A stretch of DNA of 64,000 bases from Sphaerolaimus hirsutus (lineage: Eukaryota > Nematoda > Chromadorea > Monhysterida > Sphaerolaimidae): positions 6,080,529 to 6,144,528 of the forward strand of contig OZ038451.1 in the NCBI GenBank assembly GCA_964036195.1. Direction: 5' to 3'. The notes under the pieces are model-generated. The model was not told where the DNA came from. It ran no database searches and worked only from the letters and a program-made list of their open reading frames with translations. Positions 1-12,500 of this stretch are shown piece after piece; within the stretch, counting starts at the first letter, position 1, and each line of letters starts with the position of its first letter. The position numbers were made by a program, and so were the translations under genes.

Positions 1-158
1 TGTGTGTTTTTTCTACGTCTGAGTATGGGGAATTTCCGAAATTTTCTGGCGAAATAATAGACCCCCCCCTCGAATAAACCCCCCCTCGAATTATCCCCCC
101 CTAAAATTTTGCTGGCGAAATAATAAACCCCCTGGGGGTATTTCGAGGTAATACGGTA
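1..158. mobile_element. G/C-run MITE, cut by window edge
   Basis: The piece ends in the terminal sequence GGTAATACGGTA and carries C-runs separated by TCGAA. It is the reverse complement of the start of the complete element at 3514-3942, including the flank with the TTTTTCTACGTCTG motif. It therefore appears to be the end of a TA-flanked, non-autonomous element whose other part lies outside the window. Confidence 0.6.
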
Positions 159-505
159 TTTATGTACCTATTTATGCACTTTCACAACAAGGAAAAGGCA
201 AGTGGCGAATGTTTTTCCCGGGGCGATTTTTTTGGAACAATCGTTCTTTTATAAATAATGACGTCATGATGTAGTGTTTCCTTGAAAATGCATAGCATGC
301 GGTCCGTGGAGTATATCTGTGTGCCAATTACCACTTGCAGATTGGCTTCATTTCATGAACTGCAGATCAAAAGTTATTGGAAACATCTAAATGGCTTAAA
401 ACAGGTCGACCGGAACATGTAAATATTCACATGCAATATATATTTTATTTATTTTAATTTTAGAATACCCGTAAATGCACCTGATATGCTTTAAATGTGC
501 TCAAC
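159..505. other. upstream region of DUF229 copy 1, no gene seen
   Basis: AT-rich sequence with no convincing coding potential. The last 25 bases before the ATG at 506 resemble the bases before the candidate first exon of copy 2 (ATG at 31202), so part of this is probably conserved 5' leader or promoter. No TATA box could be assigned with confidence. Confidence 0.3.
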
Positions 506-561
506 ATGGCAAATTCCACGGAAGTTACCATCGGTAAACTGAACCAAGGTGTGGTGAATTT
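506..561 (+). CDS. DUF229 copy 1, candidate first exon
   Basis: Starts at an ATG preceded by ATGTGCTCAAC, which is shared with copy 2. The reading frame MANSTEV... runs to a GTGAAA donor at 562 in phase 2, matching the one-base lead of the signal-anchor exon if its acceptor is at 1273. The short length and weak donor keep this tentative. Confidence 0.4.
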
Positions 562-3500
562 GTGAAAATGGAAATAATGAAAAACTGGATACGATTGGAA
601 ACTGTAAATCTTGATACTGTAACTGTATTTGCAACTGTAACTGCAACTGTAAGTTTTTATTAATAGTAATGGTCAGAATTATACTGCGACACTGGCGCCT
701 GGCGTTAGCGCCACAGCAAAAATCGCATTGGCGCCACTTTCCTTTGGTGCTATTGGCGATTCGCTGGCGCCATACTTATAAAGTCCTAGACTTGGGTGGC
801 GCCATGTTTTCCAAAGACGTCGGCGCCCTTTTCAATCTGGCGCCAACGTTCAGTGTACGGTAATAATAATGATTCTTGGCGCCATTTGACGCTTCGATTG
901 GCGACGCCAATTTCTCTAATGGCACTATAGACCGCGAGTTTGACGCCATTTTCCTAGCGATTTTTAACCACTAGCAGAAGCAGCCATAGCATAAAAATAC
1001 AGTTTCCAAAATTCTACAGTATTTGTAAAATACCGTATTTGCTTGAATAGTTCCCCCTTGAATAATTCCCCCTCGAAAAATCCACCCCCTGTAAGTCGAG
1101 TGAGGAAATAATAATTCCCCCTCGAATAATTCCCCCTTGAATAGTTCCCCCCCTCAAAAAAGTCTGGCGAAATAATAATCCACCAGGGGATTATTCAAGC
1201 AAATGCGGTAGATCTCACAAATCTGCAAAAATCAATTTACAGACAGCGCACCACCACACAAAAAAACGTTTAGTATCAGGGATTTTATTCTGTTGCTGGC
1301 TTTGTGTCTGGGAGTTTTGATTCTGGCGGAAATAATGTACACTGATGGAAGACAAAATGTCATGTTGGCAATGATGACAAGTGGACAAGTAAAACTGCTT
1401 GGTAATGAGGTGAGTGCTGAAGTTTTACTTGTAGTGCGTCTTTAGAGAGACTACTGTATTGCTGCTAGTGTAGTGTCATACTCTTTGGAAGTCATTTTAT
1501 CATCATAGATTTAACCATCGATAATTCACGCTGCCGCTTTTTCTTGATAATTGCGTTCTACTTATCAAACCTGAGGCGGTTGAACGGCAGCTGACCGTCG
1601 GAAAAAGGCGTTTAAATTTTTAAGTTTTTAAATGAGTTTTAGAATTTTTATGTAGTTTTTGAATTTTTCATTTTTCAGAAAACTTTATCAAGTTTTGATT
1701 TTTCCACTAGACTTTTTGCATTTTCGAATTTATGTAGTTAATTTTGAATGCGCGGGCAGCCAGCGAGATTTTCACCCAAAATACAAAAAAAATCAAACAG
1801 ATTATTTGAAAGTTGAATTTTTCCAGAACAAATGCCGTGGTGAAATAAAAATAAAAATGAATTTTCTATTTTTGTTTTCCATCGTTACCCGCCAGTATGC
1901 GCGCATTGTTTCCCACATACCTAGCTGATATTTTTTATCCCTTTTTGTAAACATTGTGGCTCATTCTTGCTACTAAAAAGAAACAAGTCTGAAAAATATA
2001 CAGCAGTTGGATGTTCATTTGGAGTACGTGTAAATAGGTATAATGTTGATAATGTTGCATTTGGCAGCTTATTTCTGTGCTCCAACAAATGGTTAAAAAC
2101 TATATCTGCCGAGAGCCAAAAATAAAAATCTTTAAATTTCAGCATAATATGCCAATTGAGCCAATCACCAATGACACTGACAAATTGGAATTCCAAAAAA
2201 TGCCAGTGAACTCGACGGATATTAAATTCACAATGGCATCTGTGCCAGAAAAAAGAGTCAACCACTCGCATCCATTCCAAAACAGTTGCAAATACCCACT
2301 GCTGCAGCCAAATGACCCAATGATAGGTAAGTCTAGCTTTTTAGTTGATAAAACATTGGCACCAGGGGCCAGATTTAATTCTCCCTACAGATTTGTAGGG
2401 TAGGGTGTACGCCAAATAGATTTTTTAAAGTTCAGCCACATTGATGCAATGCACTGAGAGCAAGGCAGTTTGTGAAATGCACAAAAGTATTCCTTAATGC
2501 GGCTGTGCACGCTCAAAATAGTCAAGAGCAGTTCGAACGTTTTTGAGTTCTGCCAGGGTGGGACTCCAAGGGCGGTTTGAACAGTTTGAGTTCGGTGAAA
2601 AACGGTGTCAGGGGCAGAATTCGAACAAAGTCCAGATGGAATTCGGACAAATCCACACAAATTCAAACACTTTTTGGGCATTTGCTTGTCGTAACATGTC
2701 CACACCTAATGTTTCAAAAACATAGGGACACTTTCAATTTCACCCTTGATTAAGAATACGCCACTTAGAGAAGGTTGTTATGAGAAGCACACCTCATTTA
2801 TCTTGCCAAACATATTTGTGAAATTTTTTATTCAGGTAGATTTAGGCTTTGTCTTCAAAAATGAATAGAGGAAAAAATTTGTAATATCAACTTGTCTTAA
2901 AGATATTAAAGTTGACAGTGTGGCATATTTGTGTAAACAGAAACTGAATTCCACCCTGCTAGAAAGTGTCTGTATGTTTTCTTGCCTAGATGACGCACGG
3001 CACACTCAAAATTGTCAAGGGCAGTTTGGACGTTTTTGAGTTCTGCCAAGGCGGAACTCCAAGGGCGGTTCAGACGATCTGCACTTTCCTACCTGTCTGA
3101 AATAATTCAGCCCAAGCACAATCTGGGGCAATACCACCATCATGCTAAGTGTGCGAACACTTTGTGGGCGGAATTGAAATCGATGGTCGTTCAAACGTTT
3201 TTGGATTTGGCCCCCATTTTTAATTTTGCCTTTTTATTCCGCCCTTGGAAAAAGTGTTCGAACTGCCCTTGACAATTTTGAGTGTGCGCGGCAACAATGT
3301 CGCCGATATTGCAATATGACGTATATTAATTCAATTTTGGCCCGGAAATCGCGATTTCGTTTCTTCTTGGCAGTCAGCCAACTCTTTCTTTTTTCGATTT
3401 TGTTGGGCCAACTCGCACAAAATTTTGTTTGCTCGTGCATGCATTTCTTTATTTTCACTGCCCTCTCACATTTCGTCTGTAGGGCAGTGAAAACTAATAA

Positions 3501-6500
3501 GTGCGCATCTGACTACCGTATTACCTCGAAATACCCCCAGGGGGTTTATTATTTCGCCAGCAAAATTTGAGGGGGGGATAATTCGAGGGGGGGTTTATTC
3601 GAGGGGGGGGTCTATTATTTCGCCAGAGATTTTCGGAAATTCCCCATACGCAGACGTAGAAAAATCGAACAATCACATAGATTTATATGTGTTTATAGGC
3701 ATATATTACTGTATATACACAAAAACCCTTCCCTAACGTCACTTTATCATCAGTTTTACGTGTGTTCTGCATAGTACAGATCAAAAACTGCGGTATTTGT
3801 AATGTACGTTCACGTTACACTCAATTTTAGGGGGGGTATTTCGAGGGGGGGTTTATTATTTCCTCAGCCGAAATTTAGGGGGGTATTTCGAGGGGGGGGG
3901 GGGGGTTAATTCAAGGGGGGGATAATTCGAGGTAATACGGTATACAAAATTGCGATTTATGCGAGTAATGCGCCCAACAATATCCGCTTATTCATGCTCG
4001 TGCATTGGAAAATAGACTCTTTTTGGCACGTTGCCAATGCATGCTTAAGGTGGCACGATGCCAACACACTGTAACGTCGTATATTGAAATGGTAAAAAGA
4101 TTAAAAGAATTCTACCGACTATTTTCTAGGAAAATTCACTATTTTGGGCTTAAGCTTAGGCTTAGGCTTAGGTAAAAAATTAGCCCAACTAACCATTTTA
4201 GGCTTAGCCCTACTAACCATTTTAAGCATAGGCCTACTAACCATTTTAAGCTTAGGCCTACTAACCATTTTAAGCTTAGCCCTACTAACCATTTTAAGCT
4301 TAGGGCATCAAACCATTTCAAGTTTGGCCAATGAACCATTGTCCGGAAATGTATACAAGTGTAGTATCTGAAAACAACAAAAAAAGAGCACCGCTCGAGC
4401 ATGAGAAAGCCCAAAATCAAAAAAGAAAGAGTTGGCCGACTGCCAAGAAATGACAAAATCGTGATTTCCAGGCCAGAATCGAAGTAAAATACGTCAGATT
4501 GCAATATCGGCGACCTTAAGGGATACTTTCGTGAATTTTAGGAATGGCCTTGCTCTCAGTGCACATGCGTCGACGTGGTTGAACTTTTAAAAATCTATCG
4601 GGCATATGCCCTACCCTACAAATCTGTAGGGAGAATTAAATCTGGCCCCATGCCAACTTAAGGAATAACCACTCACAGCTTATTGGAATGAAAATCCGAG
4701 GACAGTTTCGTGTCGCAAACAACAGCCGGACTACAGTTCGTTCGACCCGGACACGGGCACACTTTACCTGCACCCGGACATTCACGAATCTGCCAAACCA
4801 GCTTTCTGCGCTTGGGGGGAATTCGACACTCAGTTCATGCCCAGAAATACTAATAATAGATTGATTATGAAGGGGAACTGGACGATTGTTGGTTTAAGGG
4901 AAAACAATAGTGGTGTACCTTTTTTCTGCCTCATTTTTTTCCAGCTCAATTTTCTTTTCTTTTTCTCTCCACCTTTTCTCCATCTTCCAGCTCACATTTC
5001 AGTTTTTCTGCCTCATTTTTCCCTTTTCCAGCTCAACTTTCTGTTCTCCATTTCAGTCAAACTGGTAAACATGCATGCAGGTTTTCAATTATGTGAATTT
5101 TTTCTGTTTTCCATAAAAATTTCAGCGAGTTTTTCTGTTTCCAGCAAATTTCAGCTAATTATTTCCATTTTCCATAAAATATTGTCTGTTTCAAGGAAAT
5201 TTTAGCAATTTTTTATGTTTTCTGTCAAAATTTCAGCAAATTTTTTAAGCCAGCAAAAACTGGTTACCGTATTTCCTCGAAATACCCCCAGGGGGTTTAT
5301 TTTTAAGAGTGGAAATTTTGAGGCGGGGTATTTCGAGGGGGGGGGCTAATTCGAGGGAGGGGGGTATTATTTCATCAGAAATTTTTACAAAATTCATAGT
5401 AAAGTGTACGGGGTTATGTACCCAAAAGTGGTAATAAACGTGTCCAAGTAGGGTATATTTGCAGAGTTGTTAGAATTACTGAACTTTTTTAAAAGTATAT
5501 GTAAACGTAAAGTATTTTTTTTACTCACCACAAAGTATAGAAAACGTAAAATACTTTTTTTTTACTCGTACGTACGCGTAAATGTGGGTACTTTTTTGTG
5601 AGTGTAGAAACAACTACTTTTCTTTATAGAATGTGTAAAAGTGGGCACTTTTTCATACGTGTACAGCACAACGTATGTTTTTCTATAAGCAAATGACAGA
5701 TTATATAGTTTTCAAGGTCTCTTTTTTCTAGGAGATAAAAATCATCGTTCTCCCGACTCGTTTACCACATCCATTGTCTCCACTACCATTTCAATTTGGT
5801 TGCAAATTTTGAAATTTTTAAAGGCACTCCCCCGCATATCTAAAATATTCAATGGAACCACTTCTGTAAATACATAGCAGTGTAGTTATTTTATAAATAT
5901 GTCCCACATTGAATTTTCATAAATACATTTTCCGTACGCGTACGCTTTGAAAGTGTACGCGTACAAGTGCGTACGGTATTTTTTTGAAAAGTATATGTAA
6001 ATGTATTTACCGCGTACTCGCGTACGCGTATTTTTCGAGTAAACGTACGTACCTTTTAACAACTCTGTATATTTGGACATATCAACGTGTATCGCTACAC
6101 AAACTAGTATGTGTAGCCGTGATGCAAACTGCTACCAATATATACATCATGTACATTGCATACATGATGTACATAATTCCAGACGGGGGTATTTCGAGGG
6201 GGGTATTTTTACCCCAGCTCAAAAACACCTGGGGGTATTTTGAGGGGGGGTATTTCAAGGGGGGTTAATTCAAGGGGGGGGGGGGTGATTCAAGGGGGGG
6301 GGTATTTCGAGGAAATACGGTATATCAAAATCCATTGATTCTAACCAAACAGTTAGATCAGGGACATATCTAGGATTTTTGAGCATGGGGGGGCTGCTTG
6401 TTTACCGGGGCCGGCGAACAGGGGGGGGGGGCTCAGCCCACTTTATATGTATGTAAATATGCATACATATACACCGAAAGCCGCAAAAATGTGTTTATTT

Positions 6501-9500
6501 CCAAGGATATTGGTTTACAGGGACCGATCCGCTGAAAATACAACGCGTGGGGAAGAAATTGCGCGCTTGCCTACAAAATTTTTAAGAAACATCGAAAAAT
6601 ATACAGGAAAAGTTGCATTATCCGGGACTTTTTAGATCTCACCCCGGGAAGGGGGGGCTGCAGCCCCCCCCCCGCCCCCCCTGGATATGTCCTGGAGTTA
6701 GATGAATTTTCATGACGTCTCCCTGTCAAAAACTTCTTTATAACGTCTTTTTTTAACTTCCGTTATACACATCTTTGCAGATAAAATTTAACGCGGCCCA
6801 CAAAATCACAAATGCCTCGGTGATAGTAGTCCGGTGCTTCAACAAATCAAAGCCAGCAAATTACACAGCTGAATATTTCAACACAGACATTGTGCACGAC
6901 AGTGTGTATTATCAGATTTTGCCACTGAAAAACGTGGTGAAAGTGAACCATAGAAACATGAATATCAACATAATGGAATTTGACAGCGTTTCATTTAATC
7001 AATTCCGCCGGTGTCTTGCACAAAATTGGTGTTGATGTTTTTTTGAAAGAAAAAGAATGATCGAACAACAGACATATTCAGTCAGATCTGTTCGCACTTT
7101 CATTTAAAAATGCTGGTCCAATGTACCAGAATGTGCTGGTGAATACCAGAAATAACCTTTTCCGGTAGCGACAAGTTTTTAATGGTAGCGACCTTTTTAA
7201 AATGAAATTTTACCAGGAATTTTGCGTGGCATCGCGCGGCAGCTGGCATAGTTCATTTTACACACAAAAACATCTTATGCCAATTTCCTGCAAAACACCG
7301 CATCCTGACATATGACCAAATCGTGGAAATACATGACTGAAGTTCTGGGTTTCGATTGGCTAGAAGGGTTGGTCCCACTTTAAATTTCAAAAATATCAAA
7401 AATCCAATTACTGTAAATATATTCTTGAATAACCCCTCCCCATGTTGGTTCAGCTGAGCATAATAATAATTTATAACCTACCCTTGAAAAATACCTTTCC
7501 TGAATCTTGTCTTCCCTGGTCCATCTATTCAGAAAGGCATTTTGTGCAGTTGATTCCTTAGGTTTTTGTATCATAGGTGTTGATTTGGTTCAATTTAAGG
7601 TGGTGGTAGGATATTTTGTAAATTTTTTTACTCGAAAATGTATATCTACTTTCAAAAGTCACACGGGAAAATATTATCATACTTATGTAAACAACTGTGG
7701 CAAAGACTCTGAATTTTGGGACCCATTCTAGAAAATATGGTAGCTCAAAACTCAATACTAATGCATTATTTAAAAATCACAGCTACCACAAAGTGGCGGA
7801 CAACAGCGCAGTGAATGCAGTGCCCGCAATGGCTGGGCTGCGATTGAGAAACCAAACCAATGAAATGTTGAACGAGGTGCCGCGCTACCCGGACTTCGTG
7901 GAGCTGAACGAGATGGACTGGCTGTGGAAATATTTGCTTAAAAGTGAGCCTGTATGATACTTGAGGCGTCCAATTCTTAAAGTCGACAAGTCCAAATGAT
8001 CAACATTTCGTGTTAGGCCCGGAAACGTCATCTGGGGCTACTTCCGCACATTTTTCATTATGTTCAATAAATTTTTGACCTCACATGACATGCCCATATA
8101 TTATAGTGTCAAAGTTGACATTTTTGGGGACAAATGCAAAAAAAATTGGGCAGGAAGTCGACAAGTCCACTCAGTTTTGGGCTAAACGTAAAAAAGTCCA
8201 CCCATCTCCTTTTTTATTGGGAAAAAAGCAAGAAATGTGATGAGTCCACTGTGGAAACTGATTTCTAAAAGTCGTCAAGTCCATAATTTTCCCATAAGCT
8301 TCATCACCACCAGCACCAGGAACAAAAATGTTCTCGTGCGCAAGAAGTCGACAAGTCCATTTCCCTCCTCAAAACAGGTTTACTCTGACTGAATGGAATT
8401 TTATGGACAATACACCCCATTTTTCACATATAGGTCGAGAGCAGGGGCTGAAAATTTGAGACTTTGTTGTCAACATATGGAACTTAATGGAAAGCATGAG
8501 AGAGCCTAATTGGACACGCACCACGGGCCTGGAATTGGGTCAGAAGCTTAAAATGCGATTTACTCAAAATCACATTTTGTGGACTTGTCAACTTTTAAAA
8601 TGAGACGCTTCACTTGTTGAAGTTGAAGTTTGACACTAATTCTGTGGATTTCGCCCCACCAACTCGCAGACTGCGCCACATTGTGGAATGATGACATTGA
8701 TCACACAGAGGGTTTATTCAATTACCATGTTGGGATGCGAGGTTTTACAGAAAACATGTTCACGCATTTCACATGGCCATGGCATAAATATAACAAAAAT
8801 CATTTGTATGATGATAACGTGGACAGACATTGTGTGAAAAGTGAGTTTTTGTACACGTTTTCTGCTATTTTCCATTATATTGATCAAAAACCTTAACAAT
8901 AACCACAGACAAACACTATGCGCCCCAACTTTTTTCCATCACTGAGCGTTTTCTGCACCAATTCAAAAACAACTGTCACTTTTCATTCAGCACATTGTCA
9001 GAAACTACACATAACTACCCATACAGGTATTGCTAATTTTCTGACATTTTAATTGATTTTTTTATGCAAAAATTTCCAAACAACAGACTGTCAACGCTGG
9101 ATGAATTTTTGTACAAAATGCTGGTTAATTTGCATAATGCTGGCCTGTTCAAAGATTCTGCGCTGATCATTCTGGGTGACCATGGCAACAGAATTGCTAC
9201 TATTCGAAACAACTATATTGGTAGGTGTCGTCATACCTTAAATACCACCATATAACCTTGATTAAATCATCACCAGGGTGGGATGTATCCAGGATTTTCT
9301 CATGGGGTGTGATTTTGTACTTGGTTGATGGACATACATGCCCCCTAAAATTTTACCATTCCAATTACTAAATTATATAGTTTTATAAAGAACAAAGCAA
9401 GAACCTGGTTAAGTGAAAAGATGCGAAAAATCCTTGGAAGAGTCACGTGGTGCACTCCCTCAGCACCTCCAAGCCTGTACCCTGTTTCGACCCTTTTCAG

Positions 9501-12500
9501 TAGACAGGGTTTTTTTTCCGGGGTGGTGGCAGGGTCTCATCAGTACTGACCACCAACTACTTATTGTTAATCCTAACACTACCTAACAAACTTACGGGAG
9601 CGGCGGGTCCCACTGGAGTCGTGTCGGCGCTAGACATATTTTCTGACACACTGTTTTCTATTTTGCGTTTTGAACCAACAGAATGCATTTTTGTGAGATG
9701 GCGCATGAACTTTTATCGCGCCCGAAAATTTGAAAATTCCGCCATTGCATAAATTTTAACTTGCTAATCTTGCTTTACTAAATGCCATAAAAAATGCCAA
9801 AATGGCAATTAAATTTTATCAGGATGAGGTGTCTGTTGATTGCAGTTGATGGGGCCTATGAATAACTCATTCCAGTAAACTCAAATATGTTCATCAAAGC
9901 TGATTGATGAGCTTACCAAAATCTGGCAGTAAACTAGTGTGTGCACACACAACATGTGAAACATGTAAACTCAATTGTATCTCTTTTGTATTTTATGAAT
10001 ATCTGAAACTGCATAATCTTGTAACCCCCAGATGATTTGACCAGTAGTTTAGCTGGGGAGGGGCTGTCACCAAACCCACAATGTTTATGTTTCAGGTGCA
10101 TACCAACATTGACCACTGTGGTGTGTATTCATTGCAGCCGATTGTGGTAAACTTCCTCTCCTACGTCTTGTGGTTGTCTTGTGGTTGTGGTGTGGGCCCT
10201 TGTGGGCAATCCACATCTATAACTATAATAATATTGATTAAAATACTTGAAGGATGGAAAACGTCATAATGCGCAGGTGTGATTGAAAACCGCATGCCAC
10301 TATTAACTGTCCGTTTTCCTGACTGGTTCAAAGAGCAACACAGTGACTTGGTGCACAATTTTCAAATTAACAGACAGAGACTTGCTTCAACTTTTGATCT
10401 CCACCAAACGCTTTTTCAACTGATTACTGGCAATTACAGGTTAGCTCATTTGAAGTAAAATGTATCACAAAAATGCTTGTTTCAATGTATGGTGACATGG
10501 CAACTCTTGTGTACTGAGTGTGTCTACCATATTTCTTCTAATAGAAGAGCATTTCACATAGAAGGGCAGCTAAAAAAGTTGACAAAAATCAAAGGAAATA
10601 ATTAATAATAAAAAATCATCCATACATAAATAAATCAGTCAGCTTAGCCTAAAAATAATTCCTTGTCACGCCTGGCAGCGAATGGAACACCCACGGCTGG
10701 CATGGGCGGAGTCTGCTGCGGCAGCTGCCCACCAACCGGACATGCGAAGATGCGGATATCCCTCAGCAGTACTGCACCTGCATGGTCAACGCCACTGAGA
10801 CAGCTGGCACGGCGCACGATTCCATCGATGTACAGGCATGTGCATTTCATTGTAGATATATGAATTACTGTATATCCTTGAATATGACCCCCAGGAATAA
10901 CCCCCCCCCCCCTGTTGGCCAGCTGAGGAAAAAATAACTACCCCCTTGAATCACTCCCCACTGGGTATTTGATATGTGTACCCACAATGTGTATTTGAAT
11001 GATTCAAATGTCAATGAAGACAAATTTTAGCATGAATATACCCGGCAGACACGATACTCTACAAACAGATAGGAGTTATGTCTTCGGCTGGCAGACGGCC
11101 AGCCGAGAACTTATGGAAGGCGTGATGATGACGAAGTGATGACCATCAAGACGACGTGATGGCGAGAGATGATGATCGGGACGGAAGTGATGACGTCATG
11201 ATGGAGTGTTTCCTCCGGAAAAATGTACGGCGTAATGTCATCCGAGTATACACTTAAATGGTTGACTGTGTTAAATACCTGGATTATATGAGTTGATGGA
11301 ATGCACTCATACAATGATGAATAGAGTGCAATTTCTGAGGTAAAAATAACTCCCCCTTGAATGACACACACTCCGAAATTGCTCCCCTGGCCCCAGATTT
11401 ATTGGGCAGATTATCCCTGAGAGGGAGGACATGACTGGGCGTGTCTGGCAATTCGAGATTTAATTGGACAGACATGCCCTCGCCCGGCCGCCCACCCGTT
11501 TTTCGCCCAGAACCGCTCAAATTCGCTCCATTTGAAAACTGTGACCTTCATAATCGTTATTCTCATTGTTATACATTGTTATATACTTATTTTTATATAT
11601 TTATGGCGATTTCAAATTTTTTGGCCGGCTGCCAAGACGTATCTCCGATTTTTCTTTTTCGTTTCGGGAGTAAAATCCTTCCCGACCGCCCGTCGTGCCA
11701 GGCACCTGACAGCCGCCGCCCGACTGCCAGACAAATCGAGATTTAATTGCGTGCCGGGCGGCAGCTGTCAGGTGCCTGGCGCGACGGGCGGGTCGGGCGG
11801 GATTTTACTCCCGAAAAGAAAAAGAAAAATCGGAGATACGTCTCATGAAAACTTGGCAGCCAGCCAAAAATTTCGAAATCGCCATAAATATATAAAAATT
11901 GACCAAAAATAGGTATATAACGATGTATAACGATGAGAATAGCGATTATGATTGTCACAGTTTTCAAAATGGAGCGAATTTGAGCGATTTTGGGCAAAAA
12001 AATGGGGGGAAAAATCGCTCATAATTTGCTACACCTAAATAGATTGTTGCAGAGCGATTTTGGGGGAGGGGGCAGGAGATGGTAGCGAAAATTTTAGCCT
12101 TGGGATAGATAGATAGCTGAGCGGCGTCTGGGGGCTGTCCCAGAACCTGTATAAAAGCCCTGTAAGGTATAAAATTCCCTGTAAAATGTCATGTGTCGTG
12201 TAAATGTCCCTGTCAAATGTCATGTATAAGATCCTGTAAAATGTTTGATGTAATGGAACAGGTTAAAATCGCGAAAATTGTCGCCACAAACATTGATTTT
12301 TTTTGTCCAGATTTCAAAAATACTGTGCACAAATATAATGGTTGCTAAGACTGGGTGAGCAACATGTCCTGTGGTCCAGGTGTATGTATGTGTTTCTGCT
12401 TGGATTTCTCAGGTACCGTATTTGAACGCGTCTTCAAGCGACAAATTTTTTTGCACTTTTTTAAACAACCGGTAATTACGCATGTTAAAGTAAAAATTAC

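Larger units (their letters stand above)
2365..4649. mobile_element. 2.3-kb TIR element in DUF229 intron
   Basis: Terminal inverted repeats of about 40 bases, GGGGCCAGATTTAATTCTCC at the left and its reverse complement at the right. Copy 2 has the uninterrupted site (ACCTTGGCACCATGCCAACT at 52880-52899), so the insertion is real and the target duplication is at most one base. No transposase is seen. Other elements are nested inside (3000-3287, 3514-3942, and the tandem repeat at 4189). Confidence 0.75.
4888..6780. other. intron of copy 1 filled with nested MITEs
   Basis: Holds the TA-flanked element 5265-6322, with a hAT-like element inside it, and a second hAT-like element at 6359-6695. The 4920-5250 stretch is a T-rich, TTTTCAG-repeated tract with no coding signal. 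Confidence 0.6.

Noticed and set aside
4146..4170. Three TTAGGC hexamers, the nematode telomere unit
   Set aside because: Only three units inside a transposon-borne 27-bp repeat; too few to indicate an interstitial telomere or to fix the taxon.
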